Shown: piece after piece, positions 1 through 7,725 of the stretch | Layout: every line of letters starts with the position of its first letter | Position numbering within the stretch: position 1 is the first letter of the stretch | NCBI GenBank assembly: GCA_017651185.1 | Contig: JAGCDJ010000026.1 | Location: 1-61,072 of the forward strand | Source: Bacteroidales bacterium | GTDB taxonomy: Bacteria; Bacteroidota; Bacteroidia; Bacteroidales; ML635J-15 | Reading direction: 5' to 3' | Length of the DNA stretch: 61,072 nt | Position numbers and translations under genes: made by a program | The notes under the pieces: generated by a model | Told to the model about the DNA's origin: nothing | Databases searched by the model: none | Seen by the model: the letters and a program-made list of their open reading frames with translations, nothing else

Positions 1-459
1 AGCCCAGAACAAAATGGCTATGTAGTTGGCGTTAGCAATTGCCATGATAGGATTGGTCAGCATTCCGGATAATAGGTGCATGAACACATCCGACAATGAA
101 CTTACAGTGTTCTCCATTTCCGTCACTTCGCCTAGCTGCAATGTTACTGGGAACAGAAAACTGCCTACAACTGCGCATATTGCAGCGATAAAGGTGCTAA
201 GCAAGTATGTTGAAATCAGAACAGCGAAGCGCTTGCCCAGTCCACTGCCCGCCTTAGCGATGGACGCTGTCACCAACACGGCAACCAGCACGGGAGCAAT
301 GCCCTTCAGTGCCTTTACGAACATCATTCCGAGAATGCCGATTCCTGTCCACGAAGGCACAAGCAAACCTAGTGAAGCACCTATGATTAGTCCGATTAAT
401 ATGCGGAGCATCAAACTGACCTTGGTGTATTTTTTGAGTATTTGTACGATTTTATTCAT
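1..459 (-). CDS. sstT: Serine/threonine:Na+ symporter SstT, N-terminal part (runs off window)
   Basis: The reading frame from the ATG at 459 down to base 1 gives 153 residues without a stop and leaves the window. It is a hydrophobic protein of the dicarboxylate/amino acid:cation symporter family. The N-terminal order matches SstT: a basic cytoplasmic start, a first helix ending GLIIGASLGLL, a segment like GMMFVKALKGIAPVLVAVLV, the MASIA-like VTASIAKAG, and a later LTNPIMAIANANYIAILFWA. SstT imports serine and threonine with sodium at the inner membrane. The C-terminal substrate and sodium sites are outside the window, so function rests on N-terminal resemblance. No promoter is obvious in the short gap to the acetyltransferase gene upstream. 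Confidence 0.85.
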   Translation of the reverse strand, partial: MNKIVQILKKYTKVSLMLRILIGLIIGASLGLLVPSWTGIGILGMMFVKALKGIAPVLVAVLVTASIAKAGSGLGKRFAVLISTYLLSTFIAAICAVVGSFLFPVTLQLGEVTEMENTVSSLSDVFMHLLSGMLTNPIMAIANANYIAILFWA

Positions 460-469
460 AAGGCTAAAT

Positions 470-994
470 TCATTTCTTTTCCAACTTCATAACTTTTACT
501 GGTCTGTCGGCACCAACTTCTAGATTGGGGCATAGCACTTCCTCGCCAGTATCAACGAATCCGCATTTCTCCATCACTCTGCCCGATGCTGGATTTTCGG
601 GGAAATAGTCGCCCCAAAGGACAGAAAATCCCTTTTCGTGAAAGCAATAGTCGACAACCAATTGCAAAGCCTCGGTGCAAATGCCTTTTCCCCAGTACGG
701 ACGAGCAATCCAATAACCGACTTCGCACTGGTCGTCCGCAATTTTCAGGTTTGATGCTGATGCAGGAAGATAGCCCACACAACCAATGGCTTCGCCTGTC
801 TCCTTCCATTCCACCGCCCACATGGTATCGACAGAAAATACAGTGCGGATAATATTCATACTTTCCTCCACCGACTTATGCGGCGGCCAACCAGCACGAG
901 GACCAACCTCGGTGTCGGAAGCATATTTGAAAAGCGTTTCTGCATCGCTTTCGCGCCAAGGACGAAGGAGGATTCTGTTAGTTTGTAAGTTCAT
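470..994 (-). CDS. GNAT-family N-acetyltransferase (RimJ/RimL type)
   Basis: This 174-residue protein has the RimJ/RimL-like acetyltransferase_3 layout: an N-terminal TNRILLRPWRESDAE strand-helix, a central EVGYWIARPYWGKGICTEAL segment with the acetyl-CoA pyrophosphate-binding loop WGKGIC at about residues 101-106, and a C-terminal ENPASGRVMEKCGF motif typical of the family. It should transfer an acetyl group from acetyl-CoA to an amine; the family acts on ribosomal protein N-termini, antibiotics or small molecules, and the substrate cannot be told here. It ends 10 bp before sstT on the same strand, so the two may be co-transcribed. Confidence 0.85.
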   Translation of the reverse strand: MNLQTNRILLRPWRESDAETLFKYASDTEVGPRAGWPPHKSVEESMNIIRTVFSVDTMWAVEWKETGEAIGCVGYLPASASNLKIADDQCEVGYWIARPYWGKGICTEALQLVVDYCFHEKGFSVLWGDYFPENPASGRVMEKCGFVDTGEEVLCPNLEVGADRPVKVMKLEKK

Positions 995-1003
995 ATTCCT
1001 ATT

Positions 1004-1792
1004 TTATCTCATCACCATTTCCCTCAACAAGGCATCCAAATCTGCAGAAGCGCCTGCAGAACTTATTTCTGGACGAAAATCTGGAATCGTATGCTCAAAA
1101 TGTTCCGCCAACTTGTGTGCATAGTCCACCAAATCGGCATCAACGTCCTTGTTGTCGTTTCCCTTGCTTTGCCTTTTCAGTGCAATCAGGTTACCAATCT
1201 TCCGACGAATAACTTCATCATCGACAGTGGCTTGTACTAATTCTTCAAAAAGTACAGGCGGCATAGTCTTATGCTCCTCGAGCCAACGGCAAGACAATAT
1301 TCCACGCAAATAATGCAAAAAACGTTTGAGCGGATTGGTAGTGTCTTGCAGATAGCGTTTGTCGTGCTTGATATAAAGGCTCTCGTAGTGGTACATTGTC
1401 TTGATGGGATTGAAATATTGTGGTTCCATTACCCTCATCCGCGACAGAAAATCCTCATCGGCACGATAGATGACAGGCGAATGAAGCCATTCCATCAAAG
1501 AAGGATTTGACTTCTGAAACAGGCGTAATGTCTTGCGTAATTCCCAACCAACGAGGTCAATATTATCGTCGTACATTTCTTCAACCACATCACGACCTTC
1601 GTTCACATTCAGGTACCAGTCGAGCTTATTAACATACACAAACCGCACATCCCAGTCGCTTTCATTGGAAAAAAGTCCTCGAGCTCTGCTTCCCGACTCA
1701 ACAGCGAGCAAAACCCGCACATCGTACTGCCGCTCAATATCTTCCAAATGGGCAAGAATGGTTGAATGCATATAGTTATCTATGAGTTCCAT
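1004..1792 (-). CDS. Nucleotidyltransferase domain protein (COG3541/YcgL-like)
   Basis: A polymerase-beta-type nucleotidyltransferase of 262 residues when started at the ATG at 1792. An upstream in-frame ATG at 1825 would add 11 residues lacking domain character. The catalytic pattern is visible: GSRARG at about residues 34-39, then SDWDV with the two metal-binding aspartates at about 46 and 48. The downstream part (WELRKTLRLFQKSNPSLMEWLHSP, then a helical C-terminus) matches the COG3541 family of predicted nucleotidyltransferases, which are stand-alone and not the short MNT antitoxins. Substrate is unknown. It is 9 bp upstream of the GNAT gene on the same strand, so a GNAT-linked operon is likely. 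Confidence 0.8.
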   Translation of the reverse strand: MELIDNYMHSTILAHLEDIERQYDVRVLLAVESGSRARGLFSNESDWDVRFVYVNKLDWYLNVNEGRDVVEEMYDDNIDLVGWELRKTLRLFQKSNPSLMEWLHSPVIYRADEDFLSRMRVMEPQYFNPIKTMYHYESLYIKHDKRYLQDTTNPLKRFLHYLRGILSCRWLEEHKTMPPVLFEELVQATVDDEVIRRKIGNLIALKRQSKGNDNKDVDADLVDYAHKLAEHFEHTIPDFRPEISSAGASADLDALLREMVMR

Positions 1793-1860
1793 GTCTATAA
1801 TCAATCTTGTGGAATTTCTCCACATTCAAAACAATAATCCGTATTAAAGCAATGAAGTTA

Positions 1861-2469
1861 TTATTCAATATACTTCATAAGTTCTTTCTTCTTGGCATCG
1901 TATTCCTCTTGGGTAATGATTTGCAAATCAAGTTTTTCCTTCCACTTTTTCAACTCCTGGAGAGCTGCTTCGGATGATTTCATCTTGGTTTGTACTTCGC
2001 CGACGGCAATTGCTTCCTCAAAGTTGGTACATGCCAATCCGCCACGGTTGAGCACAAGATATATTTTACATCCGCTATTCAACTTGTTGAATGGGTCAAT
2101 TGGTAGGCATTGTATCCTCTTGATGGTTGCTACACCTCCAGCACGGTTTTCCACTCGTTCTGCAACTTCCTGATTGGCAGCACTTGAAGCAGCATTGTTT
2201 GATTCATCTGTCATGGCATTTATCCAACTGCCTGTAACATCCTTGTAATATACGTAATACTTCCCATTTGTAGGATATCCGTATGTGATTGTTGAACCAA
2301 TTTTGTATGAAACTCCATCCGAAGCAACATACTCGGTAATGTCGCCACCTGCTTTTCGCCCTGTAAGATCTCTTGCCGACCTCTGAGCTTGTATGTCTTG
2401 ATATGTTACCGTTTGTGCAAAAGAGAATAAACTGCAAAGCAACAAGATAGAAGTTAAAATATTTTTCAT
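1861..2469 (-). CDS. Secreted/periplasmic protein with C-terminal SHOCT domain
   Basis: A 202-residue protein with a clear signal peptide (MKNILTSILLLCSLFSFAQ, cleavage after about residue 18). The middle part has no family I recognise. The last 35 residues, containing LKKWKEKLDLQIITQEEYD and a KKKELMKYIE end, fit the SHOCT (short C-terminal) domain, a small helical hairpin found at the ends of many bacterial proteins and thought to mediate oligomerisation. A -7 box TATCTTTG lies at 2492-2499 on the minus strand, 23 bases upstream of the start, which supports this ATG. It is a single-gene transcript as far as can be seen. Confidence 0.75.
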   Translation of the reverse strand: MKNILTSILLLCSLFSFAQTVTYQDIQAQRSARDLTGRKAGGDITEYVASDGVSYKIGSTITYGYPTNGKYYVYYKDVTGSWINAMTDESNNAASSAANQEVAERVENRAGGVATIKRIQCLPIDPFNKLNSGCKIYLVLNRGGLACTNFEEAIAVGEVQTKMKSSEAALQELKKWKEKLDLQIITQEEYDAKKKELMKYIE

Positions 2470-2491
2470 TTTACGAACAATTTTATAGGTA

Positions 2492-2499
2492 CAAAGATA
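2492..2499 (-). promoter_or_regulatory. -7 box for the SHOCT protein gene
   Basis: Minus-strand TATCTTTG matches the Bacteroidota TAnnTTTG -7 element. A weaker ATTGA lies about 17-18 bp upstream in place of the -33 TTTG. Confidence 0.6.
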
Positions 2500-2546
2500 A
2501 GCAAATTTTAAAAAATCAATGTAACTATTTCATTGCCGTTACATTC

Positions 2547-4544
2547 CTACTCCACTTTCATAACGAATCCGCCTCCCGGAGCTAGATGAATGTCAATCGG
2601 TGAGGTTATGTTGTTGAGGCGTTCGAGACGATAGTCGCTGCCTTTACGATGGGCGTTTGCTCCGTCCTTGTAGATAATAGCGTTTACGCTACCGTTTACA
2701 AAACTTGAAAGGTCTATTTTCAGGTCGCGTTCGCTCCAGTTGGTGATGCCACCCACATACCAAGTAGTGCCTTTTCGGCGAGCGGTAACAATATATTCGC
2801 CAACTTCGCCTTGCAAAACGCGCGTTTCGTCCCACACAGTAGGGATGGATGCTAGGAATCGGGTATAGTCCGGCTCACGCATATATTCTGTCGGTGCATC
2901 GCAGAGCATTGCAATCGGCTGGTCGAGCACTATGTAGAGCGCCAACTGATGGCAACGGGTGCCCTGGCTCATCGGTTCTGACCAAACTGGGGCATAGCAG
3001 TATTTTGCTCCGTTGTGCATTGCTCCTGGCGTATAGTCCATAGGTCCGCCTGCCTGACGAATAAACGGTATCTGCACATCGTACTTTACCATATCGAAGT
3101 CGGTTGGCGACCATTTTAGGTTTTCGAGACCATATACGCCTTCGAAGTTAAGCACATTAGGATATGTGCGGTTGATGCCTGCAGGGATGTGAGCACCGTG
3201 GAAGTCGAGTAGCAGATGATACTTGGCGCAGAGTTCGGCTGACTTGTAGTAGAACTCGTTGATTGCCTGATGGTCGCTGTCCATAAAGTCAACCTTAAAA
3301 CCTTTGATGCCCATTTCGCTGTAGTGCTTGCAGACTTTCTCCATATCGCGCTTGAATGCATAATATCCTGCCCAAAGTATGAGGCCTACGCCACGCTCAT
3401 CGGCATACTTCGCAAGCATTGGCAGGTCGATTTCTGGCACCACTTGTAAGAGGTCAGCCTTCAGGTTGACAGCCCAGCCTTCATCGAGGATGACATACTC
3501 GATACCATATTGTGCGGCAAAGTCGATGTAGTATTTGTATGTGTCGTTGTTGATGCCAGCCACAAAGTCGACACCGCTGATATTCCAGCAGTTCCACCAG
3601 TCCCAAGCCACTTTGCCGGGGCGTATCCAACTTATGTCGCTGAGACGGCAGGCAGGAGCAAGCAGATAAGTCAAGTTGTTCATTGCCAGTTCGGTGTCGG
3701 TACGGGCTACTATAGCAATACGCCAAGGCGTTTCGTTGCCTTTGGAGAGTTGAGCAATCCAATTTTTGCGTGTCTTGACAATCTCTTGCAAGTTGTTGTG
3801 TCCGCCTTGCTCTATCTGGTCGGGGCAGGGAGCATGGTCGCCACGCAACTGACCAGCAACACCCGTGCCTTTTAGATAAAGTCCGGGGAAATGTTCCTGA
3901 TGGCTTTCGGTAAGGCAAACCTGAACACCATTGTCGGCATGTACAACCAACGGCAGGAATGCCAGACGGCGCGGGTCAAGTTGCGACAGCGTATCGGTGG
4001 TATATATGTTTTCGAACGAATTGAAATATTGCCCGGTAGGATTTTTCTCATCGAAGCCGCGCACATACGGCACTGTGGCTTGCCAGTCGGCGGCAAAATT
4101 GTATTCTACCAGTTCGCTCTTAACTGTGCAATCAATGTCGGTACGATAGCGGTATGCGAAACCTTCGTCGTAGGCACGGAAATCTACCCATAGGCCGTCC
4201 TTTATTTGCAGTGTGAGTTCGTTGTAGTGGTTTCGCATCTCGGCTTGGCGGTAGAATGGCGACGGCACCATTTCATCGACCGAACGGCGCGTGATTTTTT
4301 TCACAGTCAGACGGTCGGTTGCCTCTTTGCCATATACACGGTTGAGTGACAGACGAGAACGCTTTAGAATCTGTACTCCGTCGAGGGTTATGTCGTAGGA
4401 TAGTTCGTCGTCGCTTGATGCCACGATGTTGCTTACTAGTTTGCCATCGGGAGAGGTGAGGATATAACTTTGTTCTCGTGCTACAGCCAGTGTGCCAGAG
4501 AGTAGCATAACGAGCACCATACAAATCTTAAGGTTGTTATTCAT
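2547..4544 (-). CDS. Glycoside hydrolase family 97 alpha-glycosidase
   Basis: A 665-residue secreted enzyme with a signal peptide (about residues 1-22). It has the three GH97 parts: an N-terminal beta-supersandwich (SPDGKLVSNIVASSDDELSY onward), a central TIM barrel, and a C-terminal beta domain (TWYVGGITNWSERDL). The barrel carries YVILDEGWAVN, LILWAGYYAF, a K-V-D-F-M-D motif with Asp419, and NFEGVYGLE with Glu468. GH97 enzymes cleave alpha-linked glucosides or galactosides, usually in the Bacteroidota periplasm. The Asp on strand 4 (KVD) is where the retaining branch has its nucleophile, so a retaining, alpha-galactosidase-like enzyme is more likely than a SusB-type inverting glucosidase; that choice is inference. 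No SusC/SusD pair is beside it, so it is not in a visible polysaccharide utilisation locus. Confidence 0.92.
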   Translation of the reverse strand: MNNNLKICMVLVMLLSGTLAVAREQSYILTSPDGKLVSNIVASSDDELSYDITLDGVQILKRSRLSLNRVYGKEATDRLTVKKITRRSVDEMVPSPFYRQAEMRNHYNELTLQIKDGLWVDFRAYDEGFAYRYRTDIDCTVKSELVEYNFAADWQATVPYVRGFDEKNPTGQYFNSFENIYTTDTLSQLDPRRLAFLPLVVHADNGVQVCLTESHQEHFPGLYLKGTGVAGQLRGDHAPCPDQIEQGGHNNLQEIVKTRKNWIAQLSKGNETPWRIAIVARTDTELAMNNLTYLLAPACRLSDISWIRPGKVAWDWWNCWNISGVDFVAGINNDTYKYYIDFAAQYGIEYVILDEGWAVNLKADLLQVVPEIDLPMLAKYADERGVGLILWAGYYAFKRDMEKVCKHYSEMGIKGFKVDFMDSDHQAINEFYYKSAELCAKYHLLLDFHGAHIPAGINRTYPNVLNFEGVYGLENLKWSPTDFDMVKYDVQIPFIRQAGGPMDYTPGAMHNGAKYCYAPVWSEPMSQGTRCHQLALYIVLDQPIAMLCDAPTEYMREPDYTRFLASIPTVWDETRVLQGEVGEYIVTARRKGTTWYVGGITNWSERDLKIDLSSFVNGSVNAIIYKDGANAHRKGSDYRLERLNNITSPIDIHLAPGGGFVMKVE

Positions 4545-4586
4545 AGTTTATCGTTAAAATTCTACATTAATTATTCACACATTCAG

Positions 4587-4865
4587 TCATTCCGTAAGAC
4601 AAAGCGAACAGGCGCAGGAACGAGCCTTGTGAGCCTGTCTGTACGGAATCTCCAACTGAAACGTTTCAAAGGGAGATTCCGCATAGTCGAACATTACAAC
4701 GCTCCCCGTTCCGTATCGCGTGTATGTTTGCCTTGCAGATGTTTTTATGCGCCTTAACATATCAAACAAGTTTGCTCTGTCTTCGGCTTTTAAAAACATT
4801 CTGACTTGTGGAATGACGTTCTGTTTTATTGCTTCTATAACATATTGAGAATGATTGTATTCCAT
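4587..4865 (-). CDS. Small hypothetical protein (92 aa)
   Basis: An ATG at 4865 gives a 92-residue protein rich in charged residues (start MEYNHSQYVIEAIKQ, end CACSLCLTE). The frame is open further upstream, but that part overlaps the AlkZ-related gene out of phase and is best read as its shadow; starting at 4865 leaves an 8-bp gap to the stop of that gene. This spacing, the same strand and ordinary codon choice suggest a real downstream partner in a two-gene operon. I recognise no domain. A C-x-C-xx-C cluster lies near the C-terminus, which may be chance. Confidence is limited by its short length. Confidence 0.5.
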   Translation of the reverse strand: MEYNHSQYVIEAIKQNVIPQVRMFLKAEDRANLFDMLRRIKTSARQTYTRYGTGSVVMFDYAESPFETFQLEIPYRQAHKARSCACSLCLTE

Positions 4866-4873
4866 TTGCGAAA

Positions 4874-5542
4874 TTATTTCAATAGTTTTCTTATTTGGTT
4901 TTCCGAAGCGTTGGGAAGCAGATTCTGCAGATAGTCCATCATCCGTTTGTACGATTCTTCGTGCGAGTGCGGGCATTGGCAGGCAGGTTTGCCGTATAGA
5001 AGTTCTGGCGTTGTCAGCAGCGACCAACCCCAGCCGTATTCGTGTCCGTGCTTGTCGATAGGATACACAAAGTCTTCGGTAACAATGCGGCAAGCCATCT
5101 GCAAGCGGGTGACATAACTGTCGAAACGACTGCGCATCTTTGGTCCGTCGAAACCGCAAGCCGAACGCAGTTCCCTTGTAATCATACTGCCGCGACTGCT
5201 CAGGATTGCCAATATTGTTTCTTCGATTGAGCCTTCGTCGGGTGCGCGATGCGTACTGCGACGATAGTTGCAGAAATCCGGCCACCATTCGGCGCTTATG
5301 AAACCTGCCTTTCCTGCGAAAAACTTACCATACACGCAGTCGCCTTCCCTTACTATGTCGCCTTTCCATTTCCACAATGGCCAGTCCCAGCCACCATCGG
5401 GCAGTTGTACATAGCGGCAGTCGGAGTCAACCAGCGCATTTGCCGAAAAACCGTAAATTCCACTCTCCAGCAAAGGCAAAAAGCCAATTTGCTGTATGGC
5501 ATCCATCATTTCGGCGCAGTCGTGTATGTTGTAGTGTAACAT
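4874..5542 (-). CDS. AlkZ-related protein
   Basis: The ORF is open from 5593, but I choose the ATG at 5542 (222 residues) because a -7 box (TATCTTTG) lies only a few bases before it and the earlier start would be upstream of the promoter. The sequence resembles Bacteroides proteins annotated as AlkZ-related: IGFLPLLESGIYGFSANAL, the tryptophan-rich GGWDWPLWKWKGDI, and a winged-helix-like second half (SSRGSMITRELRSACGF). AlkZ proper is a HEAT-like or winged-helix DNA glycosylase acting on interstrand crosslinks; these shorter relatives are uncharacterised, so activity is not asserted. It is divergent from the gene at 5671 and followed 8 bp later by a small unknown gene. Confidence 0.7.
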   Translation of the reverse strand: MLHYNIHDCAEMMDAIQQIGFLPLLESGIYGFSANALVDSDCRYVQLPDGGWDWPLWKWKGDIVREGDCVYGKFFAGKAGFISAEWWPDFCNYRRSTHRAPDEGSIEETILAILSSRGSMITRELRSACGFDGPKMRSRFDSYVTRLQMACRIVTEDFVYPIDKHGHEYGWGWSLLTTPELLYGKPACQCPHSHEESYKRMMDYLQNLLPNASENQIRKLLK

Positions 5543-5608
5543 ATCGCAAAGATAAGACAAAGTTCGAGAAATGTTGATTATTTGTAGGTGCAAAAAATTG
5601 TCGTAATT

Positions 5609-5639
5609 TTTGTTATCAACAAAAAATCATATAGATTTG
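5609..5639 (+). promoter_or_regulatory. Promoter of the 5671 gene
   Basis: TTTG at 5609-5612, a 19-bp spacer and TAGATTTG at 5632-5639 form a textbook Bacteroidota sigma-ABfr promoter, 31 bp before the ATG at 5671. Confidence 0.8.
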
Positions 5640-5670
5640 TAGTTTGTTAGCGCACGAACATTAAATTTTG

Positions 5671-7467
5671 ATGTCAAGATATTTTTTCACATTACTATTG
5701 TCGCTTGTTGCATTGTTTTCATACTCGCAACAAGTTGTTACTTTTACTGTGAAGAACTTTGACACGAAAGAAGTTCTACCATTTTGCAATGTTGGCATAG
5801 AAGGTTCTGGTTTGGGCGGGATTACAAATGAAGATGGGGTAATAACAATGAAAATTCCTGAATCATATTCAACAGCGACAATATCAATATCCCACATAGG
5901 ATACGAACCCCAAAAAATCAAGATTTCAGACATAGGCGACGAAAAAAGAGTGGTTTACTTAAAGGAAAGTGCATATATTCTGCCGGAAGTGGAAATAAGT
6001 TCCAATGATGACGAATGGTTTAAGATTCTCAATAAATGCAGAAGTGTAAATATCAAGCAGAAAAATATATCTCGAGCAAAGGCTTTCTATTCCATAGAAT
6101 CTACCAAGGATGACTTGCCGTTGGAAGTAGTAGAATGTTTTTACAATGCTGATATTAATGGACTTAATGTCAAAGATTTGGCATTTAAGAATGGAAAATT
6201 ATTTCTGAACAAAAGCGAAAGCGGATGGAGAACTTTAAATGCTTCAGAGACATACAAGCATTTTGATGTATTCCAGGAGACAGATTTGTTCCCGTCGTCA
6301 ATTCTTTGTTTTGGTTTATCTGGAATGAAAAAAAGATTCAATGTAGAGATGGAATTTACTGACGATTTGTATAAAGTCTTTTTTTCGCCGAAAGATAAAA
6401 GCGGGGCGTATTTTTCGGGTTACATATTTATTGATAGATCTGACTTTAGTTTGAAGCATATCGAATATTTTACCGACAATGCAACAATCTACCCGTTTTT
6501 ACCTATATATCCCGACGATAGCATTAGTAAAGTTTCGTTGAGCATAAATGAAACATTTGCAGATAATGGCGTTAATTTATTACCCGAATTAGTGAGATAC
6601 GATTATTCGTTTGATTATTATAGCAGAAGATATGGCGTGTTGCACAAAGTAGAATCAAAATCATTTTTGTACTTGTATGACTATGGAAAATCGTTTGTTG
6701 ATCCATTGTTCGACTTTTATGCTGACCCTACGGATTACAGAAAAATTTCGCTAATTCCATACAATGATGTTTTCTGGAAGCAAAATTACAAGTTTACTAT
6801 TAGCGAATCCAAATCCGAAAAGATTGATTATTTTGAACGGGAAGAGCAGTCTTTTGACTATAATTCAAGTACAAGTGAGGAGACGATTTTCGGTGACGCC
6901 ATTGTTGCTCAAATTGAAAATAACACTGATAATTTTCGGCACATTGGATTCTTTGAAATTCCATATATAAAATGGAATAATGATGTTAAATTATTAGTTC
7001 ACGAAAAGCGACCACAATCAGAAAATTCTATTGAAAACATTATTGCTACTTCTCAGAAATATAAGTTTGTTGTACAGATTCTGCTGGACATAACAGAACT
7101 TGACGATTCCATTCATTGGCAATCGTTTACAATATTCGACCCGTTCCAATCGTATTACGAATACGAGGAACATCCTACCGAAAATATATTTGCGTGCGTG
7201 AATATTTATTTTGCGCTTTGTGAGGACATTCGCTTGAAAATGGAAGAAAACATAAAGAAAAATCATCGTTCAGTTGAAGACATTAGGCGAATATATAGTG
7301 AAACAAAAAATGAATTGGAAAATTTCAGGAAAAAGTATTTCCGTGAGGTTGGGCTAGGTGAAAATTTATTTGAGTTGCGACTATACAACGCGATGGTTAT
7401 TAAGAAATTCGGAATCGATTATATTGAGATGTTTAAAACCTTCCATAAAAATGAAAATGAACGGTAA
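5671..7467 (+). CDS. Carboxypeptidase-regulatory-like domain protein, exported
   Basis: I place the start at the ATG at 5671; an in-frame TTG at 5668 is not needed. The 598-residue protein has a signal peptide (SRYFFTLLLSLVALFSYSQ). Next comes a transthyretin-like CarboxypepD_reg/CNA-B-type domain (about residues 20-100: VKNFDTKEVLPFCNVGIEG, GGITNEDGVITMKIP, ISHIGYEPQKI), the fold found at the start of TonB-dependent receptors and many Bacteroidota surface proteins. The remaining 500 residues contain strands typical of outer-membrane-associated proteins, but no SusC barrel or plug is present. Role is unknown; a periplasmic or surface scaffold is likely. The gene is very A+T rich compared with its neighbours. 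Its promoter is one of the best in the window. Confidence 0.75.
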   Translation: MSRYFFTLLLSLVALFSYSQQVVTFTVKNFDTKEVLPFCNVGIEGSGLGGITNEDGVITMKIPESYSTATISISHIGYEPQKIKISDIGDEKRVVYLKESAYILPEVEISSNDDEWFKILNKCRSVNIKQKNISRAKAFYSIESTKDDLPLEVVECFYNADINGLNVKDLAFKNGKLFLNKSESGWRTLNASETYKHFDVFQETDLFPSSILCFGLSGMKKRFNVEMEFTDDLYKVFFSPKDKSGAYFSGYIFIDRSDFSLKHIEYFTDNATIYPFLPIYPDDSISKVSLSINETFADNGVNLLPELVRYDYSFDYYSRRYGVLHKVESKSFLYLYDYGKSFVDPLFDFYADPTDYRKISLIPYNDVFWKQNYKFTISESKSEKIDYFEREEQSFDYNSSTSEETIFGDAIVAQIENNTDNFRHIGFFEIPYIKWNNDVKLLVHEKRPQSENSIENIIATSQKYKFVVQILLDITELDDSIHWQSFTIFDPFQSYYEYEEHPTENIFACVNIYFALCEDIRLKMEENIKKNHRSVEDIRRIYSETKNELENFRKKYFREVGLGENLFELRLYNAMVIKKFGIDYIEMFKTFHKNENER

Positions 7468-7481
7468 TTTGTGGTTTATTA

Positions 7482-7534
7482 TCAAACCATCTCAAACAAC
7501 CTAGAAACATCTTTTATTTGTACTTAATTGTTTT
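7482..7534 (+). repeat. Left direct repeat flanking ATPase gene 1
   Basis: A 53-bp sequence beginning TCAAACCATCTCAAACAAC and containing CATCTTTTATTTGTACTTAA recurs at 8932-8984 with 3 mismatches, exactly 1450 bp away and in the same orientation. The two copies bracket the ATPase gene. Confidence 0.9.
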
Positions 7535-7611
7535 CGACAGTGGACTTAGGTAGCGGAATTTTTGTGTTTTCTTATGTTAAAATTATTATTCAAAATATTT
7601 CATTTTATGCA

Positions 7612-7640
7612 TTGACTAATTGATTTGTTTTATATTTTTG
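7612..7640 (+). promoter_or_regulatory. Promoter of ATPase gene 1
   Basis: TTG at 7612-7614, an 18-bp spacer and TATTTTTG at 7633-7640. The expected start of transcription near 7646 leaves an 80-base leader that contains both palindromes at 7659-7713. Confidence 0.65.
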
Positions 7641-7658
7641 CGATGTAAAAAAGTGCAA

Positions 7659-7713
7659 AATTCGGAACTGTACTTCCGATTTTCATAAAAAATTCGGAAG
7701 TGTACTTACCAAT
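7659..7713 (+). repeat. Two palindromic repeats in the leader of ATPase gene 1
   Basis: Copy 1 (7659-7680) is AATTCGGAACTGTACTTCCG plus AT; copy 2 (7691-7713) starts AATTCGGAAGTGTACTTACC. Copies are 32 bp apart. Each has facing half-sites TTCGGAA and TTCCGA (degenerate in copy 2), as expected of an operator. They lie between the -7 box and the ATG at 7726. Confidence 0.8.
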
Positions 7714-7725
7714 TTTTTTAGGTTT

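Noticed and set aside
2547..4544. Starch utilisation (Sus) locus
   Set aside because: Only a GH97 gene is present; no SusC or SusD genes flank it.
4866..5288. Upstream part of the long minus-strand frame ending at 4587
   Set aside because: It overlaps the AlkZ-related gene out of phase and its composition (Arg/Ala rich) is that of a shadow. Only the part from the ATG at 4865 is kept.
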